Origin: Mycobacterium sp. ITM-2016-00317
Lineage (GTDB): Bacteria > Actinomycetota > Actinomycetes > Mycobacteriales > Mycobacteriaceae
DNA: 64,000 bases
Direction: 5' to 3'
Assembly: GCF_002968295.1 (NCBI RefSeq)
Contig: NZ_CP134399.1
Location: forward strand, 1,240,001-1,304,000
Position numbers and translations under genes: made by a program. A model generated the notes under the pieces. That model ran no database searches. It saw only the letters and a list, made by a program, of their open reading frames with translations, and had not been told where the DNA came from. Shown piece by piece: positions 9,684 to 17,643 of the stretch (within the stretch, counting starts at the first letter, position 1; every line of letters starts with the position of its first letter).

Positions 9684-10808
9684 CTATTGTCCGGTCGTCA
9701 TCCCGGCGGCGACGGGTAGCGCGGTGCAGCCGGGAAGGAAACCGGCCACCGCACCGATCACCGTGGTGGCCGGCGGGCCGATGCCGGCGCTGCGGGCCAC
9801 GGTCGCGATCGAACTCAGCGGAGCCCGCAGCACCCGTTGACTGGACAGGGTGCCGTCGGCAATGACCGCCGCCGGGGTGTCGCCGGACATTCCCGCATCC
9901 AGCAGCGACGCGGCGATGGCTTCGAGGTTGGCGACCGCCATCATCAGGATGATCGTCGTATTGGCTCGGGCCAGGGCCCGGTAGTTCACGGAGGACTCAG
10001 GGTGTCCCGGGGGGACATGGCCGGAGACGACCGTGAATCCCTGCGTCAGACCTCGATGGGTGACGGGGATGAGCGCTGTGGCCGGCGCGGCGATCGATGA
10101 ACTCACTCCCGGGATCACGTTCACACTGACACCCGCACTGAGGCAGTGGTCGACCTCTTCGCCGCCGCGACCGAACACGAATCCGTCGCCGCCCTTGAGT
10201 CGGACCACCGTTCTGCCCGCCAGTGCGTGCGCGACCATGAGGTCGTTGATCGTCGACTGCTCGGTGCGGCGGCCGCCCGGAATCTTGGACACGTCGATGA
10301 TGTCCGCGTGTGGTGCCAGTTCGGCCAGTGCCGACACCGGCGCCAACCGGTCGGTGATCACCACGTCCGCCCGGGTTATCGCGTCGCGACCCGCCAGCGT
10401 GAGTAGACCGGGGTCGCCGGGGCCACCTCCCACCAGAATGACCCGCCCGGTCTCACCATCGCGGGTCGGCAGCGGATGCACCGACCGGTCCCGCAGGTCG
10501 TTGCGGACACAGAACACTCCGCGCGCGGTGGCCTCGTCGGCGATTGCGGAGTCTTGGTCTGGATCGCCCGTGCAAGCGAAAACCAACGCTGCAGAGCCGA
10601 TGTCGGCAGAGGTGAACGTTCTGCGGCGCAATGTCAACAAGCCGCGCGCGGCCAGGTCCGCTACGTACGGGGACGGATCGAGTGATACTGCGGTGACGAC
10701 CGCGCCGGAGCGGATCAGGTCGGCAATGGTCGTCATCGCGCGCGTGGACGAGCCCACTACGGTCACCGGCCTGCCCTGTACAGGTAGGTCGACAGCCATG
10801 GTGGGCAT
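9684..10808 (-). CDS. Uroporphyrinogen-III C-methyltransferase with degenerate CysG N-domain
   Basis: A 374-residue protein. Residues ~130-360 are a SUMT domain (VGGGPGDPGLLTLAGRDA, RLKGGDGFVFGRGGEE, VIPGVSSSIAAPA) making precorrin-2 from uroporphyrinogen III with two SAM. Residues 1-115 have the Rossmann layout of the CysG/Met8 dehydrogenase-ferrochelatase domain, but the glycine motif reads VVGSSTRAM instead of G-G-G and the usual NVVDD is VRNDL. This suggests that precorrin-2 oxidation is lost, leaving a methyltransferase that could feed cobalamin synthesis. The ATG overlaps the stop of the LuxR-type regulator (TGATG), so the two are coupled. Confidence 0.85.
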   Translation of the reverse strand: MPTMAVDLPVQGRPVTVVGSSTRAMTTIADLIRSGAVVTAVSLDPSPYVADLAARGLLTLRRRTFTSADIGSAALVFACTGDPDQDSAIADEATARGVFCVRNDLRDRSVHPLPTRDGETGRVILVGGGPGDPGLLTLAGRDAITRADVVITDRLAPVSALAELAPHADIIDVSKIPGGRRTEQSTINDLMVAHALAGRTVVRLKGGDGFVFGRGGEEVDHCLSAGVSVNVIPGVSSSIAAPATALIPVTHRGLTQGFTVVSGHVPPGHPESSVNYRALARANTTIILMMAVANLEAIAASLLDAGMSGDTPAAVIADGTLSSQRVLRAPLSSIATVARSAGIGPPATTVIGAVAGFLPGCTALPVAAGMTTGQ

Positions 10809-11560
10809 CAACGCTCGCCGCTGACGTGACCGCGCAGCACTGCCGAGACCAATGCCGAACGCTTGCGCACCCCGAACTTGTCCATGATGTTGTGCAGGTG
10901 GAACTTCACCGTCGCTTCGGAGACGAAGAGGTCCCGAGCGATGGTGCGGTTGTCCAGTCCGTCGGTGAGCAGCGTGAGAACTTCACGCTCCCGACGGGTG
11001 AGACCGGCAAGGCAGGCAGAATCGCGCTCGCGTCGCTGCGCGCGGAGTTCGGTGATGAGCGCGTTGGCGCTGTGCGGGTCCAGCGCGGACTGACCGGAGG
11101 CCACCCGCGCAATGGTGGTCTGTAAGTCGGAGGACGACGAGCGACGGTCGACCAGGGCGTCGGCGCCGGCGCGGATGAATCGCAACGCCTTGGCCCCGTC
11201 GGCGGCGCTGTCGGCGACGATCACCACCTTGGGGCGCGGTGTGAGTTGGTCCAGCAACTCGGCCAGCGGAGGTGCGTCGTCGGCACAGATCAGCAGCAGC
11301 TCCGGCCGGAGCGCCCGAAGGCCGTCGACCAGTGAACTGTCGTGCCGGACATCCCCGACGAAGTCGCACTGGTCGATACCCGACAGCAGGTGCAGCAGTC
11401 CGTGCCGGAGCAGGTCGTCGCTCATCACGGTGACGGTACGAAGTCGTCGTCCTGCGCCGGGATGGGTTGGGCCGGAGGCGATGTGATGTGAGGGGGCGAA
11501 CTCCGGCCTACGCCGTCCGGGGAGGCTCGTGGCGTACTCGGCTCGTGAACGATTCATCAT
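10808..11560 (-). CDS. LuxR-type regulator with atypical receiver
   Basis: About 250 residues. The C-terminal 65 form a LuxR/NarL DNA-binding domain (LTRREREVLTLLTDGLDNRT, SEATVKFHLHNIMDKFG). Residues ~35-155 have the receiver fold, but where the phosphoacceptor Asp normally follows a hydrophobic strand the sequence reads LLLICADD, placing Cys at the usual Asp position. No sensor kinase gene is nearby. The gene is coupled to the methyltransferase and has the TGCAAC-N5-TGCAAC element 47 bases before its ATG, which suggests autoregulation or control by the same activator as the dehydratase. ATGATG start chosen after GGACGGAG. Confidence 0.8.
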   Translation of the reverse strand: MMNRSRAEYATSLPGRRRPEFAPSHHIASGPTHPGAGRRLRTVTVMSDDLLRHGLLHLLSGIDQCDFVGDVRHDSSLVDGLRALRPELLLICADDAPPLAELLDQLTPRPKVVIVADSAADGAKALRFIRAGADALVDRRSSSSDLQTTIARVASGQSALDPHSANALITELRAQRRERDSACLAGLTRREREVLTLLTDGLDNRTIARDLFVSEATVKFHLHNIMDKFGVRKRSALVSAVLRGHVSGER

Positions 11561-11606
11561 CGACTCCGTCCTGCCAGTTGGCGGGCCGAACGTTAGTGCG
11601 CGGCGC

Positions 11607-11623
11607 GTTGCAGCAGGGTTGCA
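11607..11623 (-). promoter_or_regulatory. TGCAAC-N5-TGCAAC operator, copy C
   Basis: Read on the minus strand, TGCAAC at 11623-11618 and again at 11612-11607, with 11-bp spacing as in copies A and B. It lies between the FhuF-like gene and the LuxR-type regulator and faces the regulator. Confidence 0.6.
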
Positions 11624-11634
11624 TCGTGACGAGA

Positions 11635-12414
11635 TCAGCGCGCAGGCGCCCGTTGGGAGGTGTCCGGTTGCGGCAGCACGCAATCACCGCAGAAGCCCGA
11701 TCGAGGTGCCTGATAGAACAGGCAGCAGCTGCGGCGGATGAACGTGCCGGTGTCGAACGTCCCGGTGTCGTGTAGCGGTGCGGTTTCCAGCAGTGCCCGC
11801 ACCAGGGCCCGTCCTGCGCGCTCGCGGTCGGGTCGAGCCGACGACAGGACCGTGACCGCTCCGTTGGCGGCGGAGGAGACGTTGCCCCAACTGATTTTCG
11901 GCGACAGGGAAACCGCCGTGGAGAGAATCTCGTTGAGCGGGTCGAAGAGTTCGTACAGTGCTGAATCCGCTATGGCGCAGGCCGCGTCAGCTGGGCCCGC
12001 CACGGTGACGAATTCGATCTCGTCGGCGGCGAACAGCACTGAATGACCGACGGGGCGCCAACGAATCGATGTCCTGTTCACTACCGGTAGGGCCGAATGG
12101 CAGATCGCGGCGCCGATCAGCGGGGAAAGTATGCGTGCCGCGATACCGAGTTGAAATGACGAGGCTGCCAGCCGGACAGAAACCTCGTCCCGGTCGCATG
12201 TCATCGCCGTGGCGATCGCCTGCCTGCTGCGGTCCACCAGATCCCGGACCGTCGTCTGCTCGAGCAGCGACGACAGCGGGTGCCAGACCGGACCACCGGG
12301 CGCGGATACGTCCGGCAGCGCGAAGTACTCGCCGAGTCGGGCGGTCTGCGCAAGAAGCGCGGCGGCGTCCGGGGGCGGGTCCGGCGGCGAGCTGAAAGAC
12401 GTGCACATGGTCAT
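11635..12414 (-). CDS. FhuF-like [2Fe-2S] protein
   Basis: About 259 residues ending in RRSCCLFYQAPRSGFCGDC. The spacing C-C-x10-C-x2-C is the [2Fe-2S] signature of FhuF-type ferric-siderophore reductases. The N-terminal part has no recognised motif. FhuF proteins donate electrons to metal complexes. Here, among B12 genes, it could reduce cob(II)alamin for the adenosyltransferase rather than act on siderophores (inference). It is divergent from the dehydratase operon and upstream of the LuxR-type gene on the same strand. The start is uncertain (ATG at 12414 or 12408); no strong ribosome-binding site is seen. Confidence 0.75.
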   Translation of the reverse strand: MTMCTSFSSPPDPPPDAAALLAQTARLGEYFALPDVSAPGGPVWHPLSSLLEQTTVRDLVDRSRQAIATAMTCDRDEVSVRLAASSFQLGIAARILSPLIGAAICHSALPVVNRTSIRWRPVGHSVLFAADEIEFVTVAGPADAACAIADSALYELFDPLNEILSTAVSLSPKISWGNVSSAANGAVTVLSSARPDRERAGRALVRALLETAPLHDTGTFDTGTFIRRSCCLFYQAPRSGFCGDCVLPQPDTSQRAPAR

Positions 12415-12443
12415 GCCACGGTAGCCACCACGGAGCCCCTCCA

Positions 12444-12464
12444 AGGAAAGCCCAGTACTTTCCT
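12444..12464. promoter_or_regulatory. Inverted repeat in divergent promoter region
   Basis: AGGAAAG-N7-CTTTCCT, a perfect 7-bp inverted repeat, 30 bases upstream of the FhuF-like start and ~137 bases before the dehydratase small subunit. It is a possible operator or a 5' leader hairpin of the FhuF-like transcript. Confidence 0.4.
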
Positions 12465-12510
12465 GGCCGAACGGTCAGGTCCCGAGCGTCCGCCCTCCGC
12501 GACGCCTCGG

Positions 12511-12533
12511 TGCAACCCCGCTGCAACGTGACG
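12511..12533 (+). promoter_or_regulatory. TGCAAC-N5-TGCAAC operator, copy B
   Basis: TGCAAC at 12511 and 12522, followed by GTGACG. The second half-site ends 73 bases before the dehydratase small-subunit ATG. Same spacing and orientation relative to the gene as copies A and C. Confidence 0.6.
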
Positions 12534-12600
12534 CCAGCCACAATCGAAGGCACGCGATCCTCCGGGTCACGTAATCATCACTCACCACTGGGAGCTGTGC

Positions 12601-13029
12601 ATGACGCGACCGAACCTCGATCCCGCGGTGGACTATCCGCTCAGCGTTCACCGCAGGGATCTGCTGTTCACACCGACCGGAAAGTCCATCGACGATCTCA
12701 CCATGGAAGCAGTGGTCGCCGGTGACGTCGAGGCCGCCGATCTCCGCATCTCTCCGGACACGCTGCGGTTGCAGGCCGAGGTTTCGGAAAAGGTCGGCAG
12801 AAAGCAATTGGGTGCCAATCTGCGCCGGGCCGCCGAAATGACCGCCATCTCTGACGAGCGGGTTCTGGCGATCTACAACGCACTTCGGCCGAACGCGTCG
12901 AGCAAAGCCGAACTCGAGTCGATCGCCGATGAATTGGAGTCCCAGTACAACGCGACTCTGCTCGCGGAACTGGTTCGTGAGGCGGCTGACGTGTACCAGC
13001 GCCGCGACATTCTGGCGTCGAGCGAATAG
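12601..13029 (+). CDS. Glycerol/diol dehydratase small subunit
   Basis: A 142-residue protein with family segments DYPLSVHRRDLLFTPTGKSI, DLRISPDTLRLQAEV, ANLRRAAEM, IYNALRPNASS and a helical C-terminus (YNATLLAELVREAADVYQRR). It is the gamma subunit of the alpha2beta2gamma2 adenosylcobalamin-dependent dehydratase that converts glycerol to 3-hydroxypropionaldehyde or 1,2-propanediol to propionaldehyde. It is the first gene of the operon, unlike Klebsiella and Salmonella where the order is large-medium-small. ATG preceded by GGGAG. The next gene starts after 6 bases. Confidence 0.93.
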   Translation: MTRPNLDPAVDYPLSVHRRDLLFTPTGKSIDDLTMEAVVAGDVEAADLRISPDTLRLQAEVSEKVGRKQLGANLRRAAEMTAISDERVLAIYNALRPNASSKAELESIADELESQYNATLLAELVREAADVYQRRDILASSE

Positions 13030-13035
13030 GAGACG

Positions 13036-14766
13036 ATGATGACAGCAACAGCAATCCCACAGAGCGAAGGCGCACACGGCGACGGGGTGCGGCATTCCCT
13101 GCGGACGCTGGTCCTGGAAGGCCGCCCGGTCAATCTCGACGGCTTCGTCGAGGAGTGGCCCGAGGTGGGCATGGTCGCCATGGACAGCCCGTTCGATCCC
13201 GAACCGAGTGTCCGGGTGGAGAACGGCGTGATCGTGGAGATGGACGGCACCGAACGGGCCGACTTCGACTTCATCGACCAGTTCATCGCCGACAAGGCCA
13301 TCGACGTAGAGACCTCCGAGGCTTCGATGGCGTTGCCGGCAGCCGAAATCGCCCGCATGCTGGTCGATCCGAGGGTGACCCGTAAGGAGGTCATCGCCGT
13401 CACGAGTGGCCTTACCCCCGCCAAGCTGCTCGCGGTCGCCAAGACGCTGAACATCGTCGAGATCATGATGGGCATGCAGAAGATGCGGGCCCGTCGCACG
13501 CCCGCCAATCAGGGGCACTGCACCAGTGCTCGGGACAATCCGGTGCAGGTGGTGTGCGATGCCGCGGAAGCATCGCTGCGCGGATTCTCGGAGGTCGAGA
13601 CGACCCTGGGTGTCGTGCGGTACGCGCCGCTGGTCGCGATGGCCCAGCAGATCGGTAGTCAGGTGGGTACGGGTGGCCCGCTCACCCAGTGCGCACTCGA
13701 AGAGGCGACCGAACTCGATCTCGGCATGCGGGGGATCACCGGGTACGCGGAGACCATTTCGGTCTACGGCACCGAGCCGGTCTTCGTGGACGGCGACGAC
13801 ACCCCATGGTCGAAGGCGTTCCTCGCTGCGGCCTACGCATCGCGGGGCATCAAGATGAGGTTCACCTCGGGAACCGGATCCGAAGTGCAGATGGGCAACG
13901 CCCAGGGTAAATCCATGCTGTATCTGGAGATTCGGTGCATCCTGATCGCCAAGGGGGCCGGGGTGCAGGGCCTGCAGAACGGCTCGATCTCATGTATCGG
14001 CGTGCCGGGCGCGGTTCCCGCCGGGATCCGGGCGGTGGCCGCCGAGAACCTCATCGCCTCGGCGGTGGACCTGGAGTGCGCGTCGGGCAATGACCAGTCG
14101 TTCTCGCACTCACCCATGCGCAGGACGGCGCGGCTGATGCCCCAGATGATGCCGGGCACAGACCTGGTGTGCTCGGGTTACTCCACGATGCCCAACTACG
14201 ACGACATGTTCGCGGGCTCGAATCTGGACAGCGACGACTACGACGACTTCAACACCATTCAGCGTGACCTGCAGATCGACGGCGGATTGCGTCATGTGAA
14301 GGAGTCCGAGATCCTCGCGGTGCGCACCCGCGCAGCCAAGGCGTTGCAGGCGGTGTTCGCGTACCTGGACCTGCCACCGATCACCGATGCGGAAGTCGAT
14401 ACCGCGGTGTACGCCGACGGCAGCCGTGACCTGCTTCCGCGGGATGTGCTGGAAGATCTCAAGGGTGCCCAGCAGATGATGGACCGCAATATCACGGGTC
14501 TGGATCTCGTGAAAGCGCTTGATGCCACCGGATTCTCCGATGTCGCCGAGAATCTGCTGGCCGTGCTGCGGCAACGCGTGTCCGGAGATCTGCTGCAGAC
14601 ATCGGCGATCCTGACCCGGGACCTGGAGGTGTTGTCGGCCGTCAACGACGCCAACGACTACCAGGGTCCGGACACCGGGTATCGCCCGTCGGGCGCACGT
14701 TGGGAAGAAATGAAGCGACTGCGCCATGTGACGAGCGCGTCGAATCCCGAGGCGGAGGTGGAATGA
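13036..14766 (+). CDS. Adenosylcobalamin-dependent glycerol/diol dehydratase, large subunit
   Basis: A 576-residue catalytic (alpha) subunit forming the TIM barrel that holds substrate and coenzyme. With an 18-residue offset from the Klebsiella oxytoca diol dehydratase numbering as I recall it, all key residues are kept: His161 (QGHCTSARDN), Glu188 (FSEVETT), Glu239 (YAETIS), Gln314 (GLQNGSIS), Asp353 (GNDQS) and Ser380 (CSGYS). It should therefore be active. Glycerol versus 1,2-diol preference cannot be decided from the sequence. It starts ATGATG after AGGAGA; its stop overlaps the medium-subunit start by ATGA. Confidence 0.96.
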   Translation: MMTATAIPQSEGAHGDGVRHSLRTLVLEGRPVNLDGFVEEWPEVGMVAMDSPFDPEPSVRVENGVIVEMDGTERADFDFIDQFIADKAIDVETSEASMALPAAEIARMLVDPRVTRKEVIAVTSGLTPAKLLAVAKTLNIVEIMMGMQKMRARRTPANQGHCTSARDNPVQVVCDAAEASLRGFSEVETTLGVVRYAPLVAMAQQIGSQVGTGGPLTQCALEEATELDLGMRGITGYAETISVYGTEPVFVDGDDTPWSKAFLAAAYASRGIKMRFTSGTGSEVQMGNAQGKSMLYLEIRCILIAKGAGVQGLQNGSISCIGVPGAVPAGIRAVAAENLIASAVDLECASGNDQSFSHSPMRRTARLMPQMMPGTDLVCSGYSTMPNYDDMFAGSNLDSDDYDDFNTIQRDLQIDGGLRHVKESEILAVRTRAAKALQAVFAYLDLPPITDAEVDTAVYADGSRDLLPRDVLEDLKGAQQMMDRNITGLDLVKALDATGFSDVAENLLAVLRQRVSGDLLQTSAILTRDLEVLSAVNDANDYQGPDTGYRPSGARWEEMKRLRHVTSASNPEAEVE

Positions 14767-15356
14767 CCGTGTCAACCGAACCCGCTGATGGGAAGCGGAC
14801 GATCACGTTCACCGAGATCGGTCCCGCCGGTCGCGGCACGCGATCCGATGAGGTGGTGATCGCGATATCGCCGACGTTCGCGGCCCTGTTCAGCCAGACG
14901 ATCGTCGGGCTGCCGCATGCGGAGGTGATGCGCCAGATCCTCGCCGGCATCGAAGAGCAAGAAATCAGCGCCCGAATCATCCGGCTTCAGCACAGCGCCG
15001 ATCTCGCGCTGATGGCGCACACGGCGGCGAAGCTGTCGGGCTCAGGGATCGGGATCGGGATTCTGGCCCGCGGCACGTCGATGATCCACCAGCGTGACCT
15101 TCCTCGGCTCTCGAGTCTGGAGTTGTTCCCGCAGAGTCCGCTCTTGACGTTGGAGACGTACCGCAATATCGGCTCGAACGCGGCGCAGTACGCCAAAGGG
15201 GAATCCCCTGAACCGGTTCCGACCCTCAACGACCAGATGGCCCGCCCTCGTTGGCAGGCGAAGGCGGCGTTGCTGCACCTCAAGGAGACCGAGATGATCC
15301 GAAAGGGCGCACCGACTGTCGAGGTGAGACCGGACTTCTCCACGGCAGCGGTCTGA
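14763..15356 (+). CDS. Glycerol/diol dehydratase medium subunit
   Basis: A 197-residue beta subunit that helps bind the adenosylcobalamin. Family segments: AGIEEQEISARIIR, LSGSGIGIGILARGTSMIHQ, LSSLELFPQSPLLTLETYR and PVPTLNDQMARPRWQAK. It is about 27 residues shorter than PduD because the amphipathic N-terminal peptide that targets PduD to microcompartments is missing, in line with the absence of shell genes here. Start overlaps the large-subunit stop (ATGA), preceded by GGCGGAGG. Confidence 0.95.
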   Translation: MTVSTEPADGKRTITFTEIGPAGRGTRSDEVVIAISPTFAALFSQTIVGLPHAEVMRQILAGIEEQEISARIIRLQHSADLALMAHTAAKLSGSGIGIGILARGTSMIHQRDLPRLSSLELFPQSPLLTLETYRNIGSNAAQYAKGESPEPVPTLNDQMARPRWQAKAALLHLKETEMIRKGAPTVEVRPDFSTAAV

Positions 15357-15361
15357 GACAG

Positions 15362-17230
15362 GTGTTTCGGACGATCGTCGGGGTCGATATCGGCAACTCG
15401 ACCACGGAGGCCAGTCTCGCGACAATCGGCGGGACCGGTTCGGTGGAGTACATCGGGGCGGCTTTGACACGCACGACGGGTGTCAAAGGCACGGTCAAGA
15501 ACGTCGACGGCGTGGCAAAGGCCGTGACACGCGCGCTGCACAGTGCAGGAATCCCGTTGGCCGAGCTGGACCTGATACTGCTCAACGAGGCGACCCCGGT
15601 AATCAGTGGACTGGCGATGGAGACCATCACCGAAACCATCATCACCGAGTCCACGATGATCGGTCACGATCCACGGACCCCCGGCGGTCGGGGACTCGGA
15701 GTCGGCACCATTGTCGGCTTCGAGTCGCTGGCCGAGACGGCGCCGGGGGAGCCTGTGATCGTCCTGGTGCCCCAAGGCGTCGACTTCGATGTCACTGCGC
15801 AGCAGATCAACGCCGCTGTCGGCCGCGGCGTCGAGATCACGGGTGCCATCTTGGGCAATGACGACGCCGTGCTGGTGGCCAACCGGCTCGATGCCAGAAT
15901 CCCGATCATCGACGAGGTCTCGCGGATCGACCTGGTGCCGGTCGGGATGACGGCCGCCGTCGAGGTGGCAGGTCCAGGGCAATCCATCCGTACCTTGTCG
16001 AACGCCTACGGCCTCGCGACCATCTTCGATCTCGATTCCGACCAGACCAAGGTGGTCTCACCGGTTGCGCGGGCGCTGACCGGTAACCGGTCGGCCGTCG
16101 TCGTGCGGACCCCGTCCGGTGATGTCGAGGACCGCACCATTCCGGCCGGTTCACTGGATCTGATAGGGGAGAAGAAGAAGGCGACGGTGGACGTGTCCCG
16201 TGGCGCCGCCGAGATCATGGCCGAGGTGCAGCGGGTCAGCCCGCTCGTCGACGTCATGGGCGAGGCGGGCACCAACACCGGCGGCATGATCGCCAACGTC
16301 CGTCAGAGCATGGCCGACCTGTCCGGGCATGCGCTTGCCGATGTTCGCATTCAGGATCTCTTGGCCATCGACACCCTTGTGCCGCAAGAGGTTCGAGGCG
16401 GTATGGCCGGTGAGGTCGCGTTGGAGAACGCAGTCGCGCTGGCGGCGATGGTCCGTACCAAGGAGAGCGGGATGCAGTCCGTCGCGGACGCGGTGGCGGC
16501 ACACCTGCGCGCCTCCGGCGCCGAGCGCGTCGAGGTGATCGTCGGCGGTGTCGAGGCGGAGATGGCGGTCTTGGGAGCGCTCACCACCCCAGGGACCGAC
16601 AAGCCGCTGGTGGTGCTCGACCTCGGTGGCGGCTCAACCGATGCCGCGGTGATAGCGGCCGACGAACGCATCGATGCCACTCACCTGGCAGGCGCCGGCG
16701 ACCTCGTCACCAAACTGATCGATGCCGAGCTGGGACTGGACAACCTGGAGCTTGCCGAGGAGATCAAGCGAAACCCGCTGGCCAGGGCCGAGAGCTTCTT
16801 TCACGTCCGGCTGGAGAACGGCACCGTGCAGTTCTTCGAGACGCCGCTTCCGTCAACTGCTTTCGCACGTGTGGTGACGCTGGGCGAGACCGGAATCAAT
16901 CCGATACCCACCCGGCATTCCCTCGATCGGATCCGGGCCGTCCGTCGTACGGCCAAGGAACGGGTGTTCGTGGTGAACGCGCTACGTGCCCTGCGCGCCG
17001 TCGCGCCGGCCGGAGATCTCCGGCAAGTCGGATTCGTCGTGCTGCTTGGCGGCTGCGCGCTCGATTTCGAGATCCCGGAACTGATCGCTGACGCGGTGGC
17101 TCAATACGGAATCGTCTGCGGCACCGGCAATGTTCGCGGGACCGAGGGGCCACGTAATGCGGTGGCATCCGGCCTGGTCGCCTCGTATGCCGCCAAGTCT
17201 CGCACCGGGGACCCAGCCATCCATGCATGA
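15362..17230 (+). CDS. Dehydratase reactivase large subunit (DdrA/PduG-like)
   Basis: A 622-residue ATPase of the actin/Hsp70 fold that releases damaged cobalamin from the inactivated dehydratase so that fresh coenzyme can bind. The phosphate-1 motif is VGVDIGNSTTEASLA and the phosphate-2 motif is VVLDLGGGSTDAAVI; other family stretches are LNEATPVISGLAMET, DTLVPQEVRGGMAGE and GTGNVRGTEGPRNAVA. The start is a GTG five bases after the medium-subunit stop; this gives the usual length. Glycerol-type substrates inactivate the enzyme by suicide, so this gene goes with glycerol use. Confidence 0.94.
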   Translation: MFRTIVGVDIGNSTTEASLATIGGTGSVEYIGAALTRTTGVKGTVKNVDGVAKAVTRALHSAGIPLAELDLILLNEATPVISGLAMETITETIITESTMIGHDPRTPGGRGLGVGTIVGFESLAETAPGEPVIVLVPQGVDFDVTAQQINAAVGRGVEITGAILGNDDAVLVANRLDARIPIIDEVSRIDLVPVGMTAAVEVAGPGQSIRTLSNAYGLATIFDLDSDQTKVVSPVARALTGNRSAVVVRTPSGDVEDRTIPAGSLDLIGEKKKATVDVSRGAAEIMAEVQRVSPLVDVMGEAGTNTGGMIANVRQSMADLSGHALADVRIQDLLAIDTLVPQEVRGGMAGEVALENAVALAAMVRTKESGMQSVADAVAAHLRASGAERVEVIVGGVEAEMAVLGALTTPGTDKPLVVLDLGGGSTDAAVIAADERIDATHLAGAGDLVTKLIDAELGLDNLELAEEIKRNPLARAESFFHVRLENGTVQFFETPLPSTAFARVVTLGETGINPIPTRHSLDRIRAVRRTAKERVFVVNALRALRAVAPAGDLRQVGFVVLLGGCALDFEIPELIADAVAQYGIVCGTGNVRGTEGPRNAVASGLVASYAAKSRTGDPAIHA

Positions 17231-17591
17231 GGGAGGACAACCGGACAAACCGGCAATCCTGGTGTTCAGCGCGCATGCCTCCGCCATCGAGACCGAGGTC
17301 CTTGCCGGGATCGAGGAGGAGGGCGTGCCGTTCGTGGTGGAGCGTCCGGATGCCGCTGACGGAGCCGTCGTTCTCGCCGGCCTGGCTGCTGCCCGCTCGT
17401 CGCTGAGTGTCGGCGTCGGAATCGACGACAGTGGCCGGGTGTGCGTCCAGCACCAGAAGCTGGCGGACCCGCAGGCCGGACTTCACACGCCATCTACGGC
17501 AAGCCCCGTTGCGGCGCGGTCGCTCGGTCACAACGCCGCGCGCATGGTGGTCGGGATACCGCTGCGGATGCGCGGCTTGGGGTATGAGTGA
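17223..17591 (+). CDS. Dehydratase reactivase small subunit (DdrB/PduH-like)
   Basis: A 122-residue protein with PAILVFSAHASAIETEVLAG, IEEEGVPFVVE, SSLSVGVGIDDSGRVCVQH and LGHNAARMVVGIPLR, the pattern of the small reactivase subunit, which is structurally like the medium subunit and swaps with it during coenzyme exchange. It overlaps the large reactivase gene by 8 bases. It overlaps a 19-codon reading frame that leads into the alcohol dehydrogenase. Confidence 0.9.
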   Translation: MHEGGQPDKPAILVFSAHASAIETEVLAGIEEEGVPFVVERPDAADGAVVLAGLAAARSSLSVGVGIDDSGRVCVQHQKLADPQAGLHTPSTASPVAARSLGHNAARMVVGIPLRMRGLGYE

Positions 17592-17643
17592 GGACCAAAG
17601 GCTCTTCGGTGAACGTCTCAACCGGCGTCTGATGAAGGCATGA
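17584..17643 (+). CDS. 19-residue coupling reading frame
   Basis: ATG at 17584 overlaps the end of the reactivase gene. The frame reads MSEDQRLFGERLNRRLMKA and its TGA overlaps the ATG of the alcohol dehydrogenase (ATGA). It therefore links two genes that would otherwise have a 48-base gap. It may simply be a translational coupler; a functional basic peptide cannot be excluded. It is not in frame with either neighbour. Confidence 0.35.
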   Translation: MSEDQRLFGERLNRRLMKA

